A DNA stretch of 64,000 nt from the NCBI GenBank assembly GCA_963777775.1, contig CAVZRL010000005.1, positions 744,001-808,000 of the forward strand. The letters are read 5' to 3'. Each line of letters begins with the position of its first letter. Position 1 is the stretch's first letter. The position numbers were made by a program, and so were the translations under genes. The notes beneath the pieces were generated by a model that worked only from the letters and a program-made list of their open reading frames with translations, was not told the origin of the DNA and did not search any database. Below are positions 56,157-64,000 of this stretch, one piece after another. The DNA comes from WHSW01 sp963777775. Its GTDB lineage: Bacteria > Actinomycetota > Thermoleophilia > Solirubrobacterales > 70-9.

Positions 56157-58003
56157 CTCTGGATCAGCTCCACGGTGACCCCGTCCGGATCGCTCGCGTA
56201 AAAGCACCTGACACCCTCCCAGGCGCCGGGCTCGGAGATCGTCACCGGCTCGCTGCGGACGCTGACGCCGGCATCGCGAAGCCGACCGTAGGCCGCCTCG
56301 ATGTCACTCACCCGAAGCGAGATGTGGGTCGCCCCCGGGTCGTTTGGATTCGGGGTGCTGGGTGTGCCACGCGGGGTGACGTATTCGATCAGCTCGAGCA
56401 CTTGTCCGTGCGGGAGCTCGAGGTCCGCCCAGCGGGCGCTGGCGTCGGCGACCCCGGTGATCTCGAGCTCTTCAGCGCCCAACCCGTCGCCGCGCGCCCG
56501 CAACGCCAAGCCGAGCAGGTCGCGGTAGAAGGCGAGCGAACGGTCGAGGTCCCCGCTCGTCACCGAGACGTGGTCGAGTCCGGTCGCGCGCCACCCGTCA
56601 ATGTCGTCGGAGCGGGCGCGCAGTCGCTCCGGGATCAGATCGCGCGCGAAGACGTCGTCGATCGTTTCGTGGCGGCGGATCAGCTCCGCCGAGTCGCCGG
56701 CGACCAAGGCGGTTCCCGGCCGGGGGAGCGCGTTGAAGTTGGTGGCGCTCGCGTCCTGGTAGGCCCCGGTGTCGAGGAAGGCGAGCACGTCGCCGACCTC
56801 GACCGGTGGCAACCCGGCGTCGGCGACGATCACGTCGAGGGCGCAGGTGCGCCCGGTGACGTCGGCGACGACGGTCGCCGGCGCGGCGGCATCGGCGACG
56901 GCAAGGCAGGTCCAGCGATTGAACTCGAGGTTGACGTCGGCCAGATAGGCATCCGAGGAGTCGGTCTCGACCCAGGTCAGCGGCATCGGCTCGGTCTGCC
57001 GCTTGACGTTGCCGACCGTCGCCAGGTGGACACCGGCATCCGCGTAGAGCGCCCGCCCGGGCTCGATCTCGAGCTGGATCGTCTCGGCGGCGATCCCGAG
57101 CCGGTCGAGACAGGACGCGAGCGGAGAGCAGATCGCCGCCGCGTACTCGTCGACGCCCGGCGAGCGAGGCGGGGCGTCGCGACGTTGCGGCAGCCGGCGC
57201 CCGAACGGATCCCTCGGCGCCGGGAACCCGCCGCCGAGGTCGAGCTCGCGCGGGGTCCAGCCGCCCCAGGCCCCCCGCAGCCGCTCGAGGATCGCGGCGA
57301 GCGCTTCGATCCCGGCGTTCCACAGCGCCGGATCGGCGCTGTGGCGGCCGAGATGGAGCATCAGCCCCGAGACGTCGAGGTTCGGGTCGCGGACCTCGGC
57401 CTCCCGGATCGCGAACAGGTCCTCGCTCGGAATCCCCGCCTTGTAGCGCTGGACCGCATCGCGGATCGAGAGCCCGTCGGGCGACATCTCGGACGGCCCG
57501 TCCATGCCGACCAGGTCGGGGCGGCAGCGAAAGCGCACCTGCGCACGCCTGCCGAGACGCGCCGCGACCGCGGCGGAGCGCTCGAGCTCCGCCCGGCTGT
57601 CGAGTGTGATCCGCACCCCGGACTCGATCGCGCGCTCGAGCAGCGCCTCGTCCTTCATCGCGCCGTTGAGCGAGATCGCCCCCGGCTCGGTCCCGGTGCG
57701 CAGCGCCGCCTCGAGCTCATTCGGGCCGAAGACGTCGCAGCCGGTTCCCGCCTCAGTCAGGATCCGGCGAAGCGCGAGGGCGGAGTTGGCCTTGATCGAC
57801 GGCAGGAGCAGGAACGCGCCCGGCCAGCGACCGGCGAACGCCTCAAGGAAGCGACGCGCGTTGCGGCGGAGCTGATCCTCCGAGATGACGTACAGCGGGG
57901 TGCCGAATCGCCGCGCGAGCGCCTCGGCCGGACATTCCTCGACGTAGAGGTCGTGCCCGCGTATCGAGAGGCAATCGTCGAGCTGTTTAGCGTCGCCGCT
58001 CAT
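56153..58003 (-). CDS. PLP decarboxylase fused to a VOC domain
   Basis: This is a 616-residue protein. Residues about 1-470 are a fold III Orn/DAP/Arg decarboxylase. FLLLPSIKANSALALRRIL holds the PLP lysine, and IEPGRALYADAG and VTGRTCALDV (active-site Cys region) follow. Residues about 475-616 are a VOC/glyoxalase domain with metal ligands LDHVSV, LELIEY, THISLRV and VTVELIQ. I know of no standard enzyme with this order. One frame runs through both with no stop. TGATG and ATGA junctions tie it to the FAD oxidoreductase and SDR genes. Confidence 0.82.
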   Translation of the reverse strand: MSGDAKQLDDCLSIRGHDLYVEECPAEALARRFGTPLYVISEDQLRRNARRFLEAFAGRWPGAFLLLPSIKANSALALRRILTEAGTGCDVFGPNELEAALRTGTEPGAISLNGAMKDEALLERAIESGVRITLDSRAELERSAAVAARLGRRAQVRFRCRPDLVGMDGPSEMSPDGLSIRDAVQRYKAGIPSEDLFAIREAEVRDPNLDVSGLMLHLGRHSADPALWNAGIEALAAILERLRGAWGGWTPRELDLGGGFPAPRDPFGRRLPQRRDAPPRSPGVDEYAAAICSPLASCLDRLGIAAETIQLEIEPGRALYADAGVHLATVGNVKRQTEPMPLTWVETDSSDAYLADVNLEFNRWTCLAVADAAAPATVVADVTGRTCALDVIVADAGLPPVEVGDVLAFLDTGAYQDASATNFNALPRPGTALVAGDSAELIRRHETIDDVFARDLIPERLRARSDDIDGWRATGLDHVSVTSGDLDRSLAFYRDLLGLALRARGDGLGAEELEITGVADASARWADLELPHGQVLELIEYVTPRGTPSTPNPNDPGATHISLRVSDIEAAYGRLRDAGVSVRSEPVTISEPGAWEGVRCFYASDPDGVTVELIQR

Positions 58004-59101
58004 CAGCCTCGTCCAGCCATGATCGCGCTCAGCGGCGCCGTCTCGAGCGCGAGCCGCGCGAGCCGCTCGCCGGTCTCGGGGGCGAACTGGAACCCCTGGC
58101 CGTTGCAGGCGCTGCCGACGACGATCCGACCGCGGCGGTCGAAGACGAACCGCTCCTCGGGGGCATTCGTGTACATGCAGGTCTCGACCTCCCTGGCCCC
58201 GGCGCCGGCGACGATGCCCGAGTAGCGAGCATGCACCCACTCGGTGATCCGGTCGATCGCCGGCTGCTCGATCTCGTGTCCGGCGCTCTCCGGGTCGGTG
58301 ACCGGGCCCCGAGCGTGAAGTGCAGCCTTGAGTCCGCGCTCGGGGTCCCAGCAGGCGTATGGCTCGTCGCCCTCGAACTCGATCAATGCGACCGGCGGTG
58401 CGGAGCGGTCGAGGAGGTCGAAGTAGGCGACCGACTGCAGCGAGACGCTCAGCGGCACCTCGATCCCCGCCGCGGCCAGCAGCGCGCCGCTCCAAGGACC
58501 GGCGGCGACGATCGCCGCCGAGCAGCTCCACCGCCGGCGGTCGGTCTCGATCACGGCCGCATCGTCGCCGTCGGTCAGCGACTGCACGGCCTCACCGTCG
58601 TGAAGCTCGGCCCCGGCGGCGCGAGCGCGCTCCAGGAGGGCGACCCGTGCATGGTCGGCGCGAATGATCCCCGCGTCGGGTTGGTGGAGCAGCGGGCCTC
58701 CCGCGGGCACCCGGAGGCCGAAACGACGCGCCGCATCGCCCGCGGAGAGGAACCCGACCTCGACGCCCGCCTCTCGTAGGACGTCGATCTGGCGCTCGGC
58801 GAACTCGCCGTGGGTGACCGCGCCCGTTGCCCACAGCAGGCGCCGGCCGGTCTCGGTCTCGATCTCGCGCCAGCGGTCGAGCGCCCGCAGCGCCAGCTTC
58901 GAGGTAGGTCTCGTCGGGGTAGGCCGCGGGGGCGAAGATCCGCGCGCTGCCCTTGCTCGAGCCACGGGCCTTCGACAGCGAGCGCTCGAGCAGCGCCACC
59001 CGCACTCCCTCTCGGGCAACCGCCAGGGCCGCGGCGGCACCGACGACCCCGCCGCCGATCACGACGACGTCGGCCTGCTGATCGTGTTGACGTCGTGGCA
59101 C
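58003..59101 (-). pseudogene. FAD-dependent amine oxidoreductase (DAO type), frameshifted
   Basis: GTG at 59101. The first frame gives VVVIGGGVVGAAAALAVARE (FAD site) and ARIFAPAAYPDETYLE. One extra base at about 58898 breaks it; the other frame then carries LALRALDRWREIE through IIRADHARVALLE to ACNGQGFQFAPETGERLARL. Joined, it is about 365 residues, like sarcosine- or glycine-oxidase-type enzymes that oxidise secondary amines. It is divergent from the TetR gene across a strong operator. Confidence 0.8.
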
Positions 59102-59107
59102 CAAGAG

Positions 59108-59133
59108 TGTACGCTCGTACAGTACAAATGTAC
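59108..59133. promoter_or_regulatory. Tandem palindromic operator, TetR type
   Basis: TGTAC-GCTC-GTACA (59108-59121) is followed by GTAC-AAAT-GTAC (59122-59133). The second half includes the ATG of the TetR gene (59128). It lies between the divergent FAD oxidoreductase and TetR genes, so it probably controls both. Confidence 0.7.
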
Positions 59134-59748
59134 ACCACAGCTCCCAGCGCCGGCACGAAGCGAAAGCGCGACAACGAGCGTCGCCTGCTGCTCCTGGACA
59201 CGACGCTGAGGTTGATCGCCAGCGGCGGCACCGACGCCGTCAGCCACCGCGCCGTCGCCGAGCTCGCCGAGGTGCCCCTCGGGTCGACGACCTACTGGTT
59301 CGCCTCCCGCCAAGACATGCTCCGCGAGGCGCTCGAGCACTTCGCGCGGGTTGAGATCGAAACTCTGCGTGAACGGCTGGCGGGAGTGCTCGGCAAGAGG
59401 CTCTCGCGCCGCCGGCTGGTCGACCAGTTCTCCGCCCACCTGCTCTCCCAGCTGGGCGATGCGCGCTGGCGCACGGTTGCCCAGTACGCGCTGCTTCAGG
59501 AGACCGCGCGCGAGCCCGAGCTCGAGCAGGTGTGCCGCGAGTGGACCGAGGCATGGGAGCAGGCGCTGGTCGAGGTCTTCACCTCGTTACGCGCCCGCTC
59601 GCCCGAGCTCGAGGCGCGTATGTTCCTGGCGATGCTCGACGGTCTGCTGATCGGCGAGCTGGCGACCCCGAGCGAGGATGTCGAGCAGACGGTCATCCGG
59701 CCGGCACTCGATGCCTGGTTCTCGCGAGTCCCGACCAATGACGACTAG
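59128..59748 (+). CDS. TetR-family regulator
   Basis: This is a 206-residue protein. The N-terminal HTH (DAVSHRAVAELAEVPLGSTT, then YWFASRQDMLREALEHFA) is typical, followed by a helical ligand domain with TetR_C-like YALLQETAREPELEQ. The ATG at 59128 lies inside the operator and has no ribosome site, so the mRNA may be leaderless. It is likely to repress itself, the FAD oxidoreductase operon and perhaps the downstream binding protein. Confidence 0.85.
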   Translation: MYTTAPSAGTKRKRDNERRLLLLDTTLRLIASGGTDAVSHRAVAELAEVPLGSTTYWFASRQDMLREALEHFARVEIETLRERLAGVLGKRLSRRRLVDQFSAHLLSQLGDARWRTVAQYALLQETAREPELEQVCREWTEAWEQALVEVFTSLRARSPELEARMFLAMLDGLLIGELATPSEDVEQTVIRPALDAWFSRVPTNDD

Positions 59749-59763
59749 ACCGAAGGAGAACTC

Positions 59764-60945
59764 GTGACCAGCACGCCGAGGCGACCGACCCGAACCCGAG
59801 CGAGCTGGCGGCTGCTGCTGGGGGCGTGCGCGGCGCTCGCAGCCGCGCTCATACTCGCCGCCTGTGGCGAGGACGACGACGGTCTCGAGGGTGACGCCGA
59901 GCAGACCGAGGTTTCAACGGCGGTGGCCGAGGGCGAGCCGTCGGGTGACCTGACGATCTCCAACTGGGCGCTCTACATCGACGATCAGACGATCCCCGAT
60001 TTCGAGCAGGAGACCGGGATCTCGGTCAAGTACGTCGAGGACATCAACAGCTACTACGAGTTCTTCGGCAAGATGAAGCCGTTGCTCGCACAGGGCGACT
60101 CCGGCGGTCGCTCGCTGATGGTCGCCGGCGACTGGTTGGCGAAGCGGATGTACGACCTGGGCTATATCCAGAAGCTCGACAAGGAGGCGCTCGCGCCCGC
60201 GTTCGAGAACCTGAGCCCGGACGTCAAGGCGCCGAGCTCGGACCCAAACTGGGACTTCTCGATCCCCTGGCAGGGCGGGATGACGGGGCTGATCGTGAAC
60301 AAGGAGGAGGCGCCCGATATCCGCTCGGTCAACGACCTCTTCGATCCCCGGTACAAGGGCAGGGTCGAGCTGCTGACCGAGCTGCGCGAGGCCGTTCCGA
60401 TGGTGATGAAGGCCGACGGCATCGATCCCGAGGACGCGACCGAGGAGGACTGGCTGGCGGCGATCGAGAGGATCAAGGAGGGAGTCGAGTCCGGTCAGAT
60501 CCGCCGCCTCACCGGCGGTGACTACGCCAAGGACCTTGTCACCGGCGACGCGGTCGCGGTTATGGGCTGGGCCGCCGACGCGATCCAGCTCCAGGCCGAC
60601 AACCCGCAGCTCGAGTGGCGGATGCCGACCGAGGGCTGCATCATCTGGTGGGACGACTGGGTGATCCCGGTCGGCGCCCCGAACCCGACGGCCGCTTACG
60701 AGTTCATCAACTACACCTACGAGCCGGAGAACCAGGCGCAGATCCTCGAGTGGACCAGCACCGTGACCCCCGTCGCCGGGGTCCAGGAGATCTTCGAGAA
60801 GACGAATCCCGAGGCGGCGAAGAGCGAGCTGATCTTCCCGAGCGCCGAGTACACGAAGAACTGCTCGACTCTCATCAGCCCGCCGGGTGGGCCCGAGGCC
60901 GAGCAGCGGGTCGAGGAGGCGTTCGCGAGCGCGGCCGGGGAGTGA
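59764..60945 (+). CDS. PotD-like polyamine ABC substrate-binding lipoprotein
   Basis: This is a 393-residue protein. The signal peptide ends in a lipobox (ALILAACG). LTISNWALYIDDQTIPDFEQ and VKYVEDINSYYEFFGK are typical of spermidine/putrescine binding proteins, as are DWDFS-like and GCIIWWDDWVIP segments. It would capture a polyamine or related amine outside the cell. GTG start 15 bp after the TetR stop. No permease or ATPase genes follow. Confidence 0.85.
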   Translation: MTSTPRRPTRTRASWRLLLGACAALAAALILAACGEDDDGLEGDAEQTEVSTAVAEGEPSGDLTISNWALYIDDQTIPDFEQETGISVKYVEDINSYYEFFGKMKPLLAQGDSGGRSLMVAGDWLAKRMYDLGYIQKLDKEALAPAFENLSPDVKAPSSDPNWDFSIPWQGGMTGLIVNKEEAPDIRSVNDLFDPRYKGRVELLTELREAVPMVMKADGIDPEDATEEDWLAAIERIKEGVESGQIRRLTGGDYAKDLVTGDAVAVMGWAADAIQLQADNPQLEWRMPTEGCIIWWDDWVIPVGAPNPTAAYEFINYTYEPENQAQILEWTSTVTPVAGVQEIFEKTNPEAAKSELIFPSAEYTKNCSTLISPPGGPEAEQRVEEAFASAAGE

Positions 60946-60951
60946 GCGCGA

Positions 60952-61869
60952 TCAGGTCGTCGCTGCCTCGGCGCTGACGAGAATCGAGAAGTGGCCGAAG
61001 TCGGCGCCCGGCACCGGCTCGCCGAACAGGCCCTTCATCGGCGAGAGCCGGACCTCCCCCACGGCCACGGCCTCGGCCGCGTCCGCCAACTCGCCGAGAA
61101 AGCGCGGCGGCACCGACGGCCGCAGGGAGTGCGCGGTGTAGACGACCCGGATCGCACCCGCCAGCTCGTCGGCGAGCCGCCGCGCCGAGCGAGCGTAGGC
61201 GCGCAGGTCCGAGCCCTGCTCGCAGATCAGCTGCGGGCCGTAGTAGGCCTGATCCTGGGCGAAGAGGATCCCGGCGGCCTCATCGACGAGGCAAATGTGA
61301 TCCGGTGCGTGGCCGGGGGTGTGGATTACCCGCAGGGTTCGGTCACCGAGCTCGATCGTGTCGCCGTCTGCCAGCAGACGGGTCGGGGGCGGAGGGTCGA
61401 TCCGCCACCCGGCCTGGTCGATCTGCACACCCGGCCACGGTCGCATCGTTTCGTCGGGCCCGACCAGGAACCATCCGTCGCGGTCGGCGTCGCGCAGGCG
61501 CTCCCAGCTCGGGGCCATCTCCTCGGCAAGGTCGCGGTAGGCGCGCAGGTACTCGTCCCGGGTACCGGCCTCGATCCATTCCGGCCCCAGCTCGTGCATC
61601 TCTGTGTGCTCGAAGAGCTCGTTGCCGCCGACGTGGTCGAAGTGGACGTGCGAGTTGACCACGAACGCCGGCGCCGCCACCACTGGCGCGATCGCCGCGG
61701 CGATGTCGGCCAGACCGAGGCCGGTGTCGAGGAGGACGCTGCGCTCCGAGCCGGCGATCAGCCAGCTGAACACGTGGCCCGGCTCGGCGACCAGGTGCAG
61801 TCCGGGCTCGATCTCGGCGACCTGGAACCAGTCGCTTGCGTCGGCGACGAAGCTGCGCGGGGCCACCAC
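60952..61869 (-). CDS. MBL-fold metallo-hydrolase
   Basis: This is a 305-residue protein. NSHVHFDHVGGN is the zinc motif, IHTPGHAPDHICL the next His, and DQAYYGPQL a metal Asp. The substrate is unknown. The GTG start at 61869 lies 4 bp from the end of tRNA-Gly, so it may be transcribed with the tRNA. Confidence 0.8.
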   Translation of the reverse strand: MVAPRSFVADASDWFQVAEIEPGLHLVAEPGHVFSWLIAGSERSVLLDTGLGLADIAAAIAPVVAAPAFVVNSHVHFDHVGGNELFEHTEMHELGPEWIEAGTRDEYLRAYRDLAEEMAPSWERLRDADRDGWFLVGPDETMRPWPGVQIDQAGWRIDPPPPTRLLADGDTIELGDRTLRVIHTPGHAPDHICLVDEAAGILFAQDQAYYGPQLICEQGSDLRAYARSARRLADELAGAIRVVYTAHSLRPSVPPRFLGELADAAEAVAVGEVRLSPMKGLFGEPVPGADFGHFSILVSAEAATT

Positions 61870-61872
61870 TGA

Positions 61873-61945
61873 AGCGGACGACGGGTCTCGAACCCGCGAC
61901 CTCGAGCTTGGGAAGCTCGCGCTCTACCAGCTGAGCTACGTCCGC
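61873..61945 (-). tRNA. tRNA-Gly (CCC)
   Basis: The 73-nt cloverleaf is complete: acceptor GCGGACG with CGTCCGC, D arm GCTC and GAGC, anticodon stem CGAGC and GCTCG around TTCCCAA (anticodon CCC), and T arm with TTCGAGA. CCA is not encoded. Confidence 0.94.
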
Positions 61946-61981
61946 GAAGCGCCAAAGTCTAGGCACGGATCGCGACCGCGG

Positions 61982-62311
61982 CTACTTGGCGGGCAGCGAT
62001 GCCGCGAAGTCCGCCCCCGCGTCCACCCAGCCCGCAAGAGCCTCGTCCTCGGCGACGCCGTCCGCGCCGACGACGACGACGCCTCGCGTCGGACGGCCGG
62101 TGAAGTCGAAGGGGCGCGTGTCCGGCTCGGCGAGCGCCCGCTCACCCTCCTCGAGCCCGAGCCTGACGATCAGCTCGTCGCCGAGCACCCCGCAGGCCAT
62201 GTTGCCGTCGAGCATGAACACGATCCCGCCGAACATCTTCCGCTCGCTGACCCGGGTGCGCAGGAGCATCAGCTCCCGGACACGGTCGGCGAGCACCTCG
62301 TCGTAGGCCAT
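61982..62311 (-). CDS. TfoX N-terminal domain protein
   Basis: This is a 109-residue protein. KMFGGIVFMLDGNMACGVLG and the FDFTGRP segment match the TfoX-N domain. Stand-alone forms are common in actinobacteria and of unknown role, unlike enterobacterial TfoX, which controls competence. Confidence 0.82.
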   Translation of the reverse strand: MAYDEVLADRVRELMLLRTRVSERKMFGGIVFMLDGNMACGVLGDELIVRLGLEEGERALAEPDTRPFDFTGRPTRGVVVVGADGVAEDEALAGWVDAGADFAASLPAK

Positions 62312-62344
62312 GCCGCGAGCCTAGCCCGCTCTACGCTCCCGGCG

Positions 62345-62869
62345 ATGAGCGCACGGACACTCGCCGTCTTCCTCGGCGCCCTCGCCGTCGTCGGCCTGCT
62401 CGGCTACGGGCTGGCGGCCAAGGGCGACGGGACGCTCGCGGTCGGCGACCCGATCCCGACCACTGAGCTGCCGGTGCTGGGCGGCGAGACCTCCGGCTCG
62501 CTCGCCGACCAGCGCGGGCGCTGGGCGCTGGTCAACGTCTGGGCCTCGTGGTGCGTGCCCTGCCGCGAGGAGGCGCCGGCGCTGCAGCGCTTCTATGAGC
62601 GACACGGCGGCGAGCGGTTCGAGATCGTCGGCATCGACACCCAGGAGCCCGCCGAGGACGGGCTCGAGTTCGTCGACGAGTTCGGGCTCACCTACCCGCA
62701 GCTTCACGACGGGCCGGGCGAGTTCGCCGACGAGCTGAAGACCACCGGGGTGCCTGAGAACTTCCTCGTCGACCCCGAAGGAAACGTGGCGCTGCTGCGC
62801 CCCGGTCCGGTCACAGAGGCGTATCTCGATCAGGAAATCCTGCCACTGATCGAAGGGAGCGCGGCTTGA
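62345..62869 (+). CDS. TlpA/ResA-type thiol-disulfide oxidoreductase
   Basis: This is a 174-residue protein. An N-terminal anchor helix (LAVFLGALAVVGLLGYGLAA) is followed by a thioredoxin fold with the redox motif NVWASWCVPCREEAP and the cis-Pro segment GVPENFLVD. It keeps apocytochrome c cysteines reduced outside the membrane. The stop overlaps the CcmH gene start. Confidence 0.88.
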   Translation: MSARTLAVFLGALAVVGLLGYGLAAKGDGTLAVGDPIPTTELPVLGGETSGSLADQRGRWALVNVWASWCVPCREEAPALQRFYERHGGERFEIVGIDTQEPAEDGLEFVDEFGLTYPQLHDGPGEFADELKTTGVPENFLVDPEGNVALLRPGPVTEAYLDQEILPLIEGSAA

Positions 62870-63324
62870 GGGCGCTCGCCGCGCTGGCCGCGCTGCTCGC
62901 CCTGGTGCTGCCCGGCGCCGCTGCGGCGCAGCAGCCGCAGACCTCGCTGGCCGACATCGAGGACGAGGTGATGTGCCCGATCTGCGGCGTCACGCTCGAG
63001 CTCGCCACCGAGGCCCCGCAGGCGATCCAGGAGCGCGAGTTCATCCGCGAGCGGGTCGCCGCCGGGCAGAGCAAGGACGAGATCAAGGACGCGCTGGTCG
63101 CCGAGTTCGGCCCCGAGGTGCTCGCACTCCCCGAGGCGGAGGGCTTCGACCTCGCCGCCTGGCTGGTGCCCGGGATCGCGATCCTGGTCGCCGCGGTGGC
63201 AATTCTGGTCGGGCTGCGCCGCTGGCGACGCGCCGGGCCGGGGCCCGGCGATCCGCCCGCGGCACCGCTCGACGAGGAGGACGCGCAGCGGCTCGAGGCC
63301 GACCTGGCGCGGTACGAGCGCTAG
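62866..63324 (+). CDS. ccmH: CcmH-type cytochrome c maturation protein
   Basis: This is a 152-residue protein. A signal peptide is followed by EVMCPICGVTLELATEAPQA with the CxxC pair, the helix SKDEIKDALVAEFGPEVLA, and a C-terminal membrane helix (LVPGIAILVAAVAILVGL). It hands apocytochrome to the haem ligase. TTG start at 62866, coupled to the TlpA gene by overlap. Other ccm genes are not in the window. Confidence 0.87.
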   Translation: MRALAALAALLALVLPGAAAAQQPQTSLADIEDEVMCPICGVTLELATEAPQAIQEREFIRERVAAGQSKDEIKDALVAEFGPEVLALPEAEGFDLAAWLVPGIAILVAAVAILVGLRRWRRAGPGPGDPPAAPLDEEDAQRLEADLARYER

Positions 63325-63335
63325 CTGCGGCGGGC

Positions 63336-63956
63336 TCAGCCGGCCGAGATCGCGAGCGCCGCGATCGTCGGCGTCTCGATCCGCACGTCGGGGTCGAGCT
63401 CCCAGCAGGCGAGCGCGATCTGGTGCGGGCCGGCCGGCAGCGGCTGCGGGGTGACCAGGGTGCGGGCGAAGCCGTTGGTGGCGCCGGCGTTGGTGTGCGA
63501 CTCGTCCTCGCCGGGGGTTGCGAAGGCCGGGCGGGGAGCGCCGTCGACGCGGATATCGCAGCCGGCGGCCGAGCCGCCGGAACTGCTGTTGCCGGTGTAC
63601 TGGCCTCCCGTCGCGACGACCAGGACTCGGGCGGGCCGGTCGAGCTCGAGCGTCGTGGTCACGCACTCGACCGGCGTTGTCGAGCTCGGGTCGCAATCGA
63701 GAGCGTCGCCCACCCCCGCCACCTTGGCGAACCCTGACGCGTCGAGCGACGCCTCGCGGACCTCCTTGCCGGTCAGCGAGTCGCGCTTCACGTCCTTCCC
63801 CTTGACCGCCTTGCGGTCGCGCAGGTCGGCGCTGCGCAGGGAGTCGTCGGCGACCTCGTCGGAGCCGATCCGCTCGACCGCATATGCGCCGCCGGTCGTC
63901 ACGGCGACGAACAGCGCCAGGTAGGCGGCGACGGTGGTGTGACTCGGCCTGCGCAT
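63336..63956 (-). CDS. Secreted hypothetical protein of the RRPSH type
   Basis: This is a 206-residue protein. RRPSHTTVAAYLALFVAVTT is a recurring N-terminus of secreted proteins in Thermoleophilia (family knowledge). Short Asp/Lys/Ser-rich repeats follow (SDEVADDSLRSADLRDRKAV and on), then a beta-rich domain with three Cys (CDP, ECV, GCDI). It is probably extracellular. The function is unknown. The remaining 44 bp of the window are its upstream region. Confidence 0.75.
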   Translation of the reverse strand: MRRPSHTTVAAYLALFVAVTTGGAYAVERIGSDEVADDSLRSADLRDRKAVKGKDVKRDSLTGKEVREASLDASGFAKVAGVGDALDCDPSSTTPVECVTTTLELDRPARVLVVATGGQYTGNSSSGGSAAGCDIRVDGAPRPAFATPGEDESHTNAGATNGFARTLVTPQPLPAGPHQIALACWELDPDVRIETPTIAALAISAG

Positions 63957-64000
63957 CTCAGCTCTCCCAACACGGTCGGCGGCGCAGGGTTGCTTTTCAG

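Overview
This is high-GC actinobacterial DNA, most likely a member of the class Thermoleophilia (Solirubrobacterales or a relative). That placement is an inference. It rests on the GC-rich codon use, remnants of SnoaL/NTF2-like genes that begin MSQENVELVRRF, a secreted protein of the RRPSHTTVAAYLALF type at the right end, an amphi-Trp protein, and class III cyclase-LuxR regulators. About 58 protein genes or gene remnants, two complete tRNA genes and two tRNA 3' fragments can be supported. Several genes carry single-base frameshifts, often in short homopolymers, so the assembly may contain indel errors.

Region 1 (1-8.3 kb) is accessory DNA. It starts inside a WD40-repeat gene. It then has four small secreted-protein genes, and further on a vanadium haloperoxidase-like gene on the minus strand. 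All five share the same promoter and leader: two TATACC-like boxes 11 bp apart, with the start codon 96-97 bp after the second box in four of the five copies. A 467-bp direct repeat, gene tails and the first codons of lost SnoaL genes show that this block grew by duplication and decay. Next to it lies a tiny operon of three overlapping genes with a phage-like look.

Region 2 (8.37-23.12 kb) is a stack of two integrated islands. The intact initiator tRNA gene is at 23046-23119, and exact 42-bp copies of its 3' end lie at 8367 and 17033. The left island carries stress and envelope genes: a coiled-coil protein at each end in inverted orientation, a membrane protein, HdeD, a broken PAP2 phosphatase, a lipid kinase, a general stress protein, an amphi-Trp protein and a large LuxR-family ATPase. 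The right island carries a secreted protein, a cyclase-ATPase-TPR-LuxR regulator and a secreted protein with eight tandem repeats. The two secreted genes share an upstream motif. No integrase gene remains.

Region 3 (23.1-45.2 kb) looks like ordinary chromosome: a PLP decarboxylase, a lipoprotein, a wax ester synthase-like acyltransferase, a Baeyer-Villiger type monooxygenase and a glycosyltransferase. A large catabolic cluster follows. A minus-strand operon (29.4-38.3 kb) encodes a GH4 glycosidase, an SDR, a complete sugar ABC transporter, RidA, a D-serine dehydratase-like enzyme and an FAH-family hydrolase. It is divergent from an amidohydrolase, an SDR and an IclR regulator (38.4-41.1 kb). 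A metallo-hydrolase, a GH114-like protein, a pilin, an SDR and a cold shock protein complete the region.

Region 4 (45.3-64 kb) holds a PPX/GppA phosphatase, three paralogous secreted glycoside hydrolases, a frameshifted molybdopterin oxidoreductase, a methyltransferase and a trypsin-like protease. It then has a second catabolic locus with an SDR, a PLP decarboxylase fused to a VOC domain, an FAD amine oxidase-like protein, a divergent TetR gene with a clear operator, and a PotD-like binding protein. The window ends with a metallo-hydrolase, tRNA-Gly(CCC), a TfoX-like protein, TlpA- and CcmH-type cytochrome c maturation proteins and a secreted hypothetical protein.
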